DNA from: Stephanodiscus triporus
Lineage: Eukaryota > Bacillariophyta > Thalassiosirophyceae > Thalassiosirales > Thalassiosiraceae
Direction: 5' to 3'
NCBI GenBank assembly: GCA_036939755.1
Contig: JALLAZ010000632.1
Coordinates: 1 to 13,179 of the forward strand
Length of the DNA stretch: 13,179 nucleotides
A program made the position numbers and the translations under genes. Positions 7,386-13,179 of this stretch are shown piece after piece; the first letter of the stretch is position 1; each line of letters starts with the position of its first letter. The notes below the pieces were generated by a model. It worked only from the letters and a program-made list of their open reading frames with translations, searched no databases and was not told where the DNA came from.

Positions 7386-8108
7386 CATCTATAAACAAAG
7401 ATAGATCATTAGCAGGCTCTTGTCGCGCATCACAGATATTGACTCAATCAAGCGTCTTGAAAAGAATAGGGAGTTGTCGCAATTTTTCTTAGGTCATGCC
7501 GAAGAGCGTGCGCTGCTTCTTGGCATCTGGCTTGGAGTCCAGTGAACGCCTCCGGCTCCCTCACTCGTCGTTGCCCCAGCGGACTCGGCCGTTCGGGTGC
7601 CCATTTCAACTGCTCACAATCAACTGGGAGATACTGAAAAGGCTCGAGCGCAACAAATTCAATGCCCGCAGGCTCAGGATGGAGCACCCTTTTTGGAGTG
7701 TTCGACATCGATTGGCAGACAACAGGCCCGCCAGAGAATGGACCTTGTGTGGCCAAGGAGTATGGCATGTCCCTGACGACAGCATTTACAACAAGCACCT
7801 GCAAGACTGTGTGAACGATCACCTGGCAGATTTCATGAGTCCTCCTAGAATAATGAAACTTCATCCTCAGTGATGGTAGGGTTTTGTAACACAATTCATC
7901 ACATCAAATGTTTATTATTTTTACGCACACCTCCTCTGAAGTATCGTATTGTTTCTTATAGATTTTAATTGGAAAATGTGCCTACTTTAGTATGTCCCGA
8001 TCCAGTCTAGTGAAAGACAATCTGCGCAGTGATTGTGGCTTAAATTGACCTGATATAAATCCTCTCAATCTTTGAGGTCGCACTGGTGCTTTCCGATAAC
8101 TTCTCTTT
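7386..8108. other. region without a confident gene
   Basis: It holds the 3' UTR of the kinase-like gene, a GC-richer block (about 7490-7840) with overlapping open frames on both strands, an AT-rich stretch (7880-7980) and a basic open frame on the minus strand (7982-8108). The block contains no recognisable domain. One plus-strand frame from about 7663 reads MPAGSGWSTLFGVFDIDWQ and stops after some 50 residues, which looks protein-like but is isolated. Confidence 0.4.
7496..7873 (+). CDS. hypothetical ORF, 125 residues, doubtful
   Basis: This frame runs from ATG 7496 to TGA 7871-7873. It is Arg/Pro/Leu-rich with no signal peptide, membrane segment or motif I recognise. A minus-strand frame of similar length (7448-7894) covers it, and a third frame inside it also looks protein-like, so the choice of frame is uncertain. 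It could be a remnant of a broken gene. I list it because the block is more GC-rich than its surroundings and otherwise unexplained. Confidence 0.15.
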   Translation: MPKSVRCFLASGLESSERLRLPHSSLPQRTRPFGCPFQLLTINWEILKRLERNKFNARRLRMEHPFWSVRHRLADNRPAREWTLCGQGVWHVPDDSIYNKHLQDCVNDHLADFMSPPRIMKLHPQ

Positions 8109-8354
8109 CTACGGCCGCTCCTTAACTGCTCTATGATATTCATCCCTATCCCTAACATTATTGGCCACCCGTATTCCCGATCGCTCAGCCAAATTTCGTC
8201 CCTTATGGCGTGCAAGGCGAATATTTCGACTAGGAGTTCTGCGACCTGCAAACTGAGATCGAGCACTCTCGTGATCATTCCCGTTACTAGCAATAGCACC
8301 CGGCGGGGCAGCAGCGACTAGACTTAAAAAGATTGCGAGGATTATTTGGGACAT
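8109..8354 (-). CDS. small secreted Arg-rich protein (hypothetical)
   Basis: From ATG 8352-8354 the frame encodes 81 residues and ends at TAG 8109-8111. MSQIILAIFLSLVAAA is a clear hydrophobic signal sequence, with likely cleavage between residues 16 and 22. The rest is hydrophilic and rich in Arg, Asn and His, with RNL at 53-55 and IRL at 45-47. An RXL tripeptide is a known maturation site in several diatom cell-wall and silica-associated proteins, so entry into the secretory pathway is likely while a cell-wall role is a guess. In another frame, directly downstream (8108-7982), the sequence stays basic (RRKRSYRKAP, RRLSFTRL), so a frameshift or missed splice could hide a longer basic tail. 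Its neighbour at 8733 is divergent and also encodes a small secreted protein. Confidence 0.4.
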   Translation of the reverse strand: MSQIILAIFLSLVAAAPPGAIASNGNDHESARSQFAGRRTPSRNIRLARHKGRNLAERSGIRVANNVRDRDEYHRAVKERP

Positions 8355-8732
8355 TATTCTCAACCCTTTTTAAGTTTCATCACACTCACGGATTGTGTAT
8401 GGTTCAAAGCTGACTCTGTCTCTGGCTGATCTCCATTCTCTTGGGGGGATAGTACGATAGGCCGGCCGGTCGGCGATCTCAACCTTTTCTCACGCCAGGG
8501 AAGACGATTTCACATTACAAATTCCCATGTAAAATGTGTAATGTACACTACACAAATTCATCCACCTGAACTTCTCAAGCGCAAATTTCCCACCACCTCA
8601 TCGCTTCTTACGGCCGTCCCACCACCACAAGATTACACAGCACTGCCTTCACAACATCATTTTATTACGCAACCTCGATGCGCGCTCAAAACTTCTCCTC
8701 AGAGACTGCATAACACCTGTCAACGCAGCAAT
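8355..8732. promoter_or_regulatory. shared upstream region of two divergent small secreted-protein genes
   Basis: These 378 bp lie between start codons at 8354 (-) and 8733 (+) and should carry both promoters. They include a GC-rich palindromic ggccggcc near 8461 and a palindrome-rich patch gtgtaatgtacactacac (8536-8553). The long CA/CT-rich stretch before 8733 is likely 5' UTR. No TATA box stands out. An in-frame ATG at 8541 would add 64 residues without a signal peptide, so I do not use it. Confidence 0.35.
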
Positions 8733-9152
8733 ATGCTTAAATCATTCGTTTGCCTTCTCTTGGTCTTCGCCGTGTCATCGGCGGAACTTGCCAGCGTTAC
8801 AGAACGTGTACGTGTCGGTAAAGAAAAGTTGGTCATGAAATCAACGTCGATCCAAGATACACCGCTAAACCGCATGAAGACAAATTTGAGAAGAGGAGAC
8901 AGCATGCATAGGAATCTTGAACTCTCTATGCCTATGTCATTTTCTCTCGAAGGAGTTGAAGTTCCGGTGTTTGCCCCCGAAGCAACGTATGACCCCAACC
9001 CCGAAGTAGCATACCCTATGAACCCCGAAGCAACACCCACCGGTTGTATGAGCGATGATGAGTGCCCAGTGGGATCGTCGTGCAAATGTTGGTTGAGCTG
9101 CAGGTTTTGCATCGCATCGTTCTCACCATGCGGCATTTGCGAAGAGTTGTAG
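8733..9152 (+). CDS. small secreted cysteine-rich protein
   Basis: It has 139 residues from ATG 8733 to TAG 9150-9152. I chose this start because it begins a textbook signal peptide (MLKSFVCLLLVFAVSSA, cleavage near 17/18); an in-frame ATG at 8541 would bury it. Next come a basic pro-region (18-63) with a dibasic RRG (53-55) and RNL (60-62), possible processing sites, then a Pro/Glu segment with degenerate repeats (PEATYDPNPEVAYPMNPEA, about 82-100). The C terminus has eight Cys (105, 111, 117, 119, 123, 126, 133, 136). The spacing C-x5-C-x5-C-x-C-x3-C-x2-C-x6-C-x2-C suggests a disulfide-knotted domain. I do not recognise the family. A secreted, cell-wall or signalling peptide is plausible. 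AATAAA lies about 20 nt after the stop. Confidence 0.65.
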   Translation: MLKSFVCLLLVFAVSSAELASVTERVRVGKEKLVMKSTSIQDTPLNRMKTNLRRGDSMHRNLELSMPMSFSLEGVEVPVFAPEATYDPNPEVAYPMNPEATPTGCMSDDECPVGSSCKCWLSCRFCIASFSPCGICEEL

Positions 9153-9271
9153 AGCCCGTATATGAAGTGAATAAAATGGTGGCTAGCTCGATTGTGGCAA
9201 CAGTGGTGATATATCATTCATCTTTGAATCTGTGTAGGTCGTAGAGCCCATCTATGGAGCGAATACAATGA
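9150..9271 (+). repeat. degenerate duplication of stop codon plus early 3' UTR
   Basis: The 29 nt at 9150-9178, starting with the stop codon of the secreted protein, recur at 9242-9270 with 24 of 29 identical positions. The copies share tagagccc, tatg and gaata. The first contains AATAAA (9170-9175), the second AATACA. The offset is 92 bp. Confidence 0.65.
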
Positions 9272-9616
9272 CAGCTTGTTTGATGGCGGTGTGTAATGAC
9301 GTGATAATCCTTGGCATAATTAATTTGGTGGTCAATCCATGTCCTCTTTTGATCATGGGTTTTGCACCTCTTTTGATCATGGATTGGACTGCAAAAGAAA
9401 CCTTGCATTAGACACATGGCAATGTCCAATTGCAATTGGATTGGTTGCCCTGGGTGTGTTTAAATATATGGCAACTGCAAGGGGCAGCCAACAGTAAAGT
9501 AGCAATCGTTTGATGATAGGTATTAATGGACTAGCAACATGGCTGTTCTTATCAAAGAAAATTTCTACCCTTTTAAGACGTTTGATTGCAATGTTCTTCA
9601 CTATTATTCTCCTGGG
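9153..9616. other. convergent intergenic region with short direct and inverted repeats
   Basis: It lies between the 3' ends of the secreted-protein gene (+) and the nucleotidyltransferase gene (-). It contains the 3' UTR duplication, a 16-nt direct repeat (cctcttttgatcatgg at 9343 and 9367) and near-complementary arms gtcaatccatg (9331-9341) and catggattggac (9378-9389). It also has a perfect 16-bp palindrome, tccaattgcaattgga (9425-9440). No convincing coding sequence is seen. Confidence 0.5.
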
Positions 9617-12325
9617 TTATTCGTCGTATTTTTGTTCAGGTTGATAGGACGTCTTTTTTGGTGTTTGAGTGGCTGCTTTTTCTATCGTGTTGCCAGTGTC
9701 ATTGCCATTTCCCCCCCCATGACGATGCATTGAGGTAGTGTTGTAATAAGTAGTACGACTTTTGCGTACGTCTCCATCACGTTTGCTGTGTCGAGGGTGA
9801 TCGTTGGCGCTTTTTTCATTAGTATTGCCGTGAACTATTTTGGTTTCATTGCCATTTTTCCTCCCAGGATGCATTGAGGGAGTTTTGTAATAAGTAGTAC
9901 CGCAACTTTTGTGTACGTTTCCATCACGTTTGCTGTGTCGAGGGTGATCGTTGGTGCTTTTTTCATCAGTGTTGCCGTAAACTGTTGTGGTGTAACTGCC
10001 TTTTTTCCCCGGGCGCGTTGAGGAGGTAGTGCTGTAATAAGTAGAGCCACGACCTTTGTTCAAATGTCTACCATTGACACCTGCACGTTGATGGTGTACT
10101 TCATTATTATGAGCCCTGCCGAGACTAGGTGCAATTTGTGGGTGACAGTTCCTGCTCTTCGCAGTAGCAGCTAAGCCCGATTCGGTCTTGATATTTGATT
10201 TTGAAGGACCAAGCCATGAACTCAGGAAAATCGAGTAAGCGCCGTCCGCATGCATTGTTTCCCCCGGAAGCATGCCTAGGAATGCTTCGAAGCCATTTTT
10301 CGCCCTCACAAGGGTTTCGCGAATGCGCTTTTGTCCATCTTCTTTCAAGTGGCATCCAAGATCATGCGGACAATGACTTTCGCAGGTTTCGAATGGATCC
10401 TCAACCGAAAGTCTCCACAACCTGGACGTTGAGTGGAGGGCCGTCTTCTGCAAAGATATCTTTCCAAAACGGATGGACGCGGCCACAGTTTTATCTGGGA
10501 AGATAGAAGAATAAAAGTTGAAGAATCCATAGAGTATCACCCCTAAATTGTCATACTTGACGCGGGATGATTGCTTCCAAATATTTTTCAACTCAACCAA
10601 TTCTTTCGTCAAATAAAACGTCTCTAACCCATTTATGGAATGCCAAGGATTCGCTGGGTCTGATTGCTGCCCGTGCTCTTTCATCATAATCGGACACTGT
10701 AGGACTGGTAACATTCCAAGGCACTGCAGATAAAAGACAACTAAGTTAAGCCACGAGTATGAACTCAACGTTCCATCTGCTGCGCTTGCCAGACCGCAGG
10801 TTTTGGCGAATGATTTGACGGACAACATCAATATCCTCACGTTCTTGTGAAATAATGAATACTCTCTAAGCAACGAGGAATTGACGACAGCGAGATCATT
10901 GAGGAAGCAGAGATCGAATGCAAGTGCCCCATCTTGGGTGTAGGGATTTTGTGCATACATCTTCCCTTTGATTACTGGAACTCTAGCTCTCGTAATAGCA
11001 AGTAGGTCGATAAATCTCTCAAAACGACAAAACTGTAATGTATCTCGAACTTTGAAGATGACTCTTCGCATGCTTTTTTCATATTGATCTGCAGATACAG
11101 TCCCGGAGTCAAAGCTCTTCTTCATCATATCCAGTTCGGGTATGTAAACGCTTACGTCGACATCGTGAGACCCTTCCAACGCAAGGCCAGAAAGGCAGCT
11201 GCCATAGACGGTTAGGCGGGTACCGCGAAACACATTCGATATTGCAGAAGTGAGACTTTTCTGAAGTCTGTTGATAGACGCCTTAAGGAGAACTTGTGAA
11301 TAATCGTGATCGTTCTCAAAACGGTCAATCAATGCTGCATGCAGTTTCGATGCACCTTCTGGATTCATATTTGAAAGCTTCATACATGTATTCGCTAGAA
11401 GTTCCTCATTCATAAACAGCTCATGATTGAATAGAGACACCACCCAGTCCTTTGCAACCAACTCATACTGGCCATCATTATTGAACTTCGACATTCTTTC
11501 TTCCAAGCCATCCTGCAACTCATCCAACAGTTTAGAGTACTCCCCCGTGATATCTTTCCAGGACCCATAGGTAACCTTCGAATAAACATGCTTTGAAATT
11601 AGGAAATATCGATGTTTGTTATCACCTCTCTTAACTGACGGGCCATTTAACATTTTGAGCGTTAAGTCTTGTCTTTTGGGATGGTTTAGCATCGGTCGAG
11701 TGATGTCAATGAGGACCCGAAGGGAGTTGAACACGGCGGCAAGCCTGAGCCCCACTGGGATCTCCAATTCATCCGCAGGCTCTGGATCGTTGCTATCCTC
11801 AATACGAACGAAACCTTCGCCGCCATCGGGTACTTCCATTTCCTCGTCCTGCTGAGCTTGGCCACTCTGTTGTGTCGATTGCTCAAGCTTTTGTTGTTCA
11901 TTTTCTTGTCTTAATTTTCTCTGCTCTTCCATCATCGCCACCCGACGGTTCCCTTTCTTCGCTGGCCTCCCATTCCTAACGTCGCCCTGTTTTTGTTCCT
12001 TTCTGCGATGATCACGCACGCTGGGTGCTCCCATACGTCGAATGTCGGCAATCACCTTCAATAAGCATGTGGCAAGTTTGGGACGTGAGGGCAGTTGTTC
12101 CAGTGCGACGTCATTTGCGTCGTTGCTATTGTCATCGGAGTTGCCGAAGACGTCGGAAGAGAGAGTGAGCTTCGTCTCCTCCAAAAGCTTCTGACAGCTC
12201 GGGATGATTTCGATAGATCCTTGGACGGCGTCTTCTTGTCGACCTTCCTTTTCATCCCTCCGAGCGATTATCCAGCCATCGCCATCGATAGACAGACTGG
12301 ATATGTGGTGGGGAGGGCACGGCAT
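9617..12325 (-). CDS. non-canonical poly(A) polymerase / terminal uridylyltransferase (Cid1/TRF-like)
   Basis: This is a 902-residue intronless frame. ATG 12323-12325 is the first after an in-frame TAG (12332-12334). The charged N terminus (about 100-185, Lys/Arg/Gln/Glu-rich, coiled-coil-like) precedes a nucleotidyltransferase core: YGSCLSGLALEGSHDVDVSV has the GS motif (375-376) and two metal-binding Asp (388, 390), and ALAFDLCF supplies the third (471). SYSWLNLVVFYLQ (522-534) and NLGVILYGFFNFYS (593-606) match the central and PAP-associated domains, and VEDPFE (641-646) is the nucleotide-recognition motif. After DPFE the usual H-N-x-G appears as HDLG (654-657) behind a small insert; a His here favours UTP in Cid1-type enzymes, so uridylation is possible but unproven. 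The enzyme should add A or U to RNA 3' ends. The C terminus (762-885) has tandem repeats of about 49 residues, basic and probably disordered. It ends at TCA-strand stop 9617-9619. Confidence 0.9.
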   Translation of the reverse strand: MPCPPHHISSLSIDGDGWIIARRDEKEGRQEDAVQGSIEIIPSCQKLLEETKLTLSSDVFGNSDDNSNDANDVALEQLPSRPKLATCLLKVIADIRRMGAPSVRDHRRKEQKQGDVRNGRPAKKGNRRVAMMEEQRKLRQENEQQKLEQSTQQSGQAQQDEEMEVPDGGEGFVRIEDSNDPEPADELEIPVGLRLAAVFNSLRVLIDITRPMLNHPKRQDLTLKMLNGPSVKRGDNKHRYFLISKHVYSKVTYGSWKDITGEYSKLLDELQDGLEERMSKFNNDGQYELVAKDWVVSLFNHELFMNEELLANTCMKLSNMNPEGASKLHAALIDRFENDHDYSQVLLKASINRLQKSLTSAISNVFRGTRLTVYGSCLSGLALEGSHDVDVSVYIPELDMMKKSFDSGTVSADQYEKSMRRVIFKVRDTLQFCRFERFIDLLAITRARVPVIKGKMYAQNPYTQDGALAFDLCFLNDLAVVNSSLLREYSLFHKNVRILMLSVKSFAKTCGLASAADGTLSSYSWLNLVVFYLQCLGMLPVLQCPIMMKEHGQQSDPANPWHSINGLETFYLTKELVELKNIWKQSSRVKYDNLGVILYGFFNFYSSIFPDKTVAASIRFGKISLQKTALHSTSRLWRLSVEDPFETCESHCPHDLGCHLKEDGQKRIRETLVRAKNGFEAFLGMLPGETMHADGAYSIFLSSWLGPSKSNIKTESGLAATAKSRNCHPQIAPSLGRAHNNEVHHQRAGVNGRHLNKGRGSTYYSTTSSTRPGKKGSYTTTVYGNTDEKSTNDHPRHSKRDGNVHKSCGTTYYKTPSMHPGRKNGNETKIVHGNTNEKSANDHPRHSKRDGDVRKSRTTYYNTTSMHRHGGGNGNDTGNTIEKAATQTPKKTSYQPEQKYDE
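9686..10042 (-). repeat. tandem repeats of about 147 bp in the nucleotidyltransferase C terminus
   Basis: Two full units (residues 762-810 and 811-858) and one partial unit (859 to about 880) each start with TYY. The first two share an identical NDHPRHSKRDG core. At DNA level a stretch from 9774 (ccatcacgtttgctgtgtcg onward) recurs at 9921 with no mismatch over more than 30 nt, an offset of 147 bp, which points to recent duplication. Confidence 0.85.
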
Positions 12326-12991
12326 CTCTTGCTACCTTTGCTGATCTCAAGAAGATAATACCTCGCTGTTCTGCTTTTGGCTCTCTCTTCTCTCTACTGA
12401 AGAAACACAGTTGCGTTGAGGCGTGCAGCGTGCAGTGGTGAGGAGGTGAGCTTTAGCTTACGCTACCAAGGACACGGACAGACTAAGGGGCAAGGTTATT
12501 GAGAGTCGATCTGCCGTGCGCGGACAGAATTGAGGTTGAGGGAACTGTAACTTCTGATACACAAACTAGATAAAGTTACAGGTTACAGCTGATTGAAAGG
12601 TAAGACATGTAACTATCAGTTACTACATAATCATGCTGCAAGCTACTAAAAATACACCCCCCCCCGTCCAGTCATGATGGAGGCGGAGACAGTGGCGATG
12701 CCTCCCCCCACTACTACTGTTGTCATTGTCCCCCGTTCCTCCTCCTGCTCCATCATCTCATCTCCCTCCCGCCTGTTCCTCCTCGACGGCGTTCGTCCAT
12801 CCGCCTGAGGCCACCTTGACGTCGAAGATTATCCCCGATACAGTCTCCGCTGTTGCAGCGTCGTCGTCGCCAATCTGACGTTCGACGATGGAACAAAGGA
12901 CGCTCACCCCCTCAGCATCCACCCCAAGGAGGAGGAGTAGACGCCTTTGCACCTCCAATGAGAGTACAATCCCGAACAATCGCGTCATGTA
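12326..12991. promoter_or_regulatory. upstream region of the nucleotidyltransferase gene
   Basis: These 666 bp contain the probable promoter and 5' UTR of the minus-strand nucleotidyltransferase. Notable elements are a tandem gcgtgca (about 12420-12434), a cluster of TGTAAC/GTTACA motifs (12545-12623) and a C-run (12656-12665). A minus-strand frame at 12758-12988 (76 residues, LEVQRRLLLLLGVDAEG) has no recognisable domain; it starts 4 bp after the stop of the frame at 12992 and may be 3' UTR or a missed exon of that gene. Confidence 0.35.
12545..12623. promoter_or_regulatory. cluster of TGTAAC/GTTACA motifs upstream of the nucleotidyltransferase
   Basis: Copies are tgtaac at 12546, gttaca at 12575 and 12582 (a head-to-tail gttacag pair) and tgtaac at 12608. 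The last forms a small inverted repeat, gtaact-atc-agttac (12609-12623). They lie about 220-300 bp before the ATG. Five hits in about 80 bp suggest a transcription-factor binding cluster, though no factor can be named. Confidence 0.35.
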
Positions 12992-13179
12992 CTAGCTCTG
13001 CTCGCTGCTGGTCCCGTTCTTGTGCAACGGCAGGCCCTGGACGATTTTGTTTGCCATCTTGGAGACGACAAGGTCAACGATCGACCTTGACAGGTCCATC
13101 GTGTCATCGTTTTTGTTCTTGTTTTTGTTTTTGTTTTTGTTTTTGTTTTTGTTTTTGTTTTTGTTTTTGTTTTTGTTTT
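12992..13179 (-). CDS. possible C-terminal part of an unknown protein with an Asn-Lys run (5' partial)
   Basis: A minus-strand frame enters at the window edge, is open for 62 codons and ends at TAG 12992-12994. The edge part is (AAC AAA)n, giving alternating Asn and Lys. It is followed by DDTMDLSRSIVDLVVSKMANK and about 19 further residues ending SSEQS. The non-repeat part looks like an amphipathic helix and a hydrophilic tail. No family is recognised. An internal ATG (13097-13099) would give only 35 residues. Coding status is uncertain because the hexamer repeat stays open in this frame by itself. Confidence 0.3.
   Translation of the reverse strand, partial: NKNKNKNKNKNKNKNKNKNKNKNDDTMDLSRSIVDLVVSKMANKIVQGLPLHKNGTSSEQS
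13109..13179. repeat. (GTTTTT)n hexanucleotide microsatellite running off the window
   Basis: About twelve copies of gtttttg-type units run from 13109 to the last base, with one variant unit (gttctt, 13115-13120). On the minus strand it reads (AAAAAC)n. It does not match the common TTAGGG-type telomere repeat. Confidence 0.9.

Noticed and set aside
7448..7894. Minus-strand 148-residue open frame
   Set aside because: No domain, signal or repeat seen; it competes with overlapping plus frames of equal quality, so I only note it with that region.
8541..8732. N-terminal extension of the Cys-rich protein from ATG 8541
   Set aside because: It would place the signal peptide at residue 65, which does not suit secretion; the stretch reads as CA/CT-rich 5' UTR.
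9214..9733. Short frames on both strands between the secreted protein and the nucleotidyltransferase
   Set aside because: They follow the short direct repeats (HDQKR twice) or overlap the nucleotidyltransferase end, without any protein-like features.
12674..12809. Plus-strand 44-residue frame starting MMEAETVAM
   Set aside because: Short, Ser/Pro/Thr-rich, no motif, and it overlaps another weak frame on the minus strand.
13109..13179. (GTTTTT)n as a telomere
   Set aside because: The unit is not TTAGGG-like and a possible coding frame continues into it; it is better called a microsatellite.
1..13179. Search for transposons, CRISPR arrays, tRNA or rRNA genes
   Set aside because: No transposase, reverse transcriptase, regular spaced repeats or recognisable RNA gene was seen; the repeats found are tandem or local.

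Overview
The window looks like nuclear DNA of a eukaryotic microalga, most likely a diatom or a relative in the red-plastid lineage. The evidence is genes on both strands, short GT-AG introns (75 and 156 bp, plus a composite one) with GTGAGT/GTGAGA donors, long low-complexity protein insertions, no bacterial operon layout, and a first gene that resembles a thylakoid-lumen PsbQ-type protein. The species cannot be read from the sequence. Base composition changes along the window: about the first 5.2 kb is very GC-rich and full of CGA/GAC runs, and the rest is close to balanced or AT-rich.

Layout. (1) 101-588 (+): last exon of a helical, possibly PsbQ-like lumenal protein whose 5' part lies outside the window. 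(2) 931-3744 (-): a complete, intronless Dnm1/DRP1-type dynamin GTPase with large acidic, glycine-rich and variable insertions. (3) 4141-5487 (+): a dual-specificity phosphatase with one 156-bp intron, continuing in frame into a segment that looks like a small beta-grasp fold. (4) 5803-7385 (+): a divergent protein-kinase-like domain in two exons split by a 75-bp intron. Items 3 and 4 can be joined by phase-compatible splicing (with or without a 63-nt exon at 5661-5723) into one reading frame of 894 or 915 residues, so they may be one phosphatase/kinase-like fusion gene. (5) 8109-8354 (-) and 8733-9152 (+): a divergent pair of small proteins with signal peptides; the second is cysteine-rich. 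(6) 9617-12325 (-): a complete non-canonical poly(A) polymerase / terminal uridylyltransferase with tandem repeats of about 49 residues at its C terminus. (7) 12992-13179 (-): the end of a possible gene with an Asn-Lys run encoded by an (AAAAAC)n microsatellite that runs off the window.

The genes do not form a pathway. They cover photosynthesis, membrane fission, phospho-signalling, secretion and RNA tailing. The most unusual observation is the possible in-frame fusion of a dual-specificity phosphatase to a kinase-like domain. Next come the low-complexity insertions in otherwise well conserved enzymes and the paired small secreted proteins, both with an RNL tripeptide. No RNA genes, CRISPR arrays or intact mobile elements were seen.
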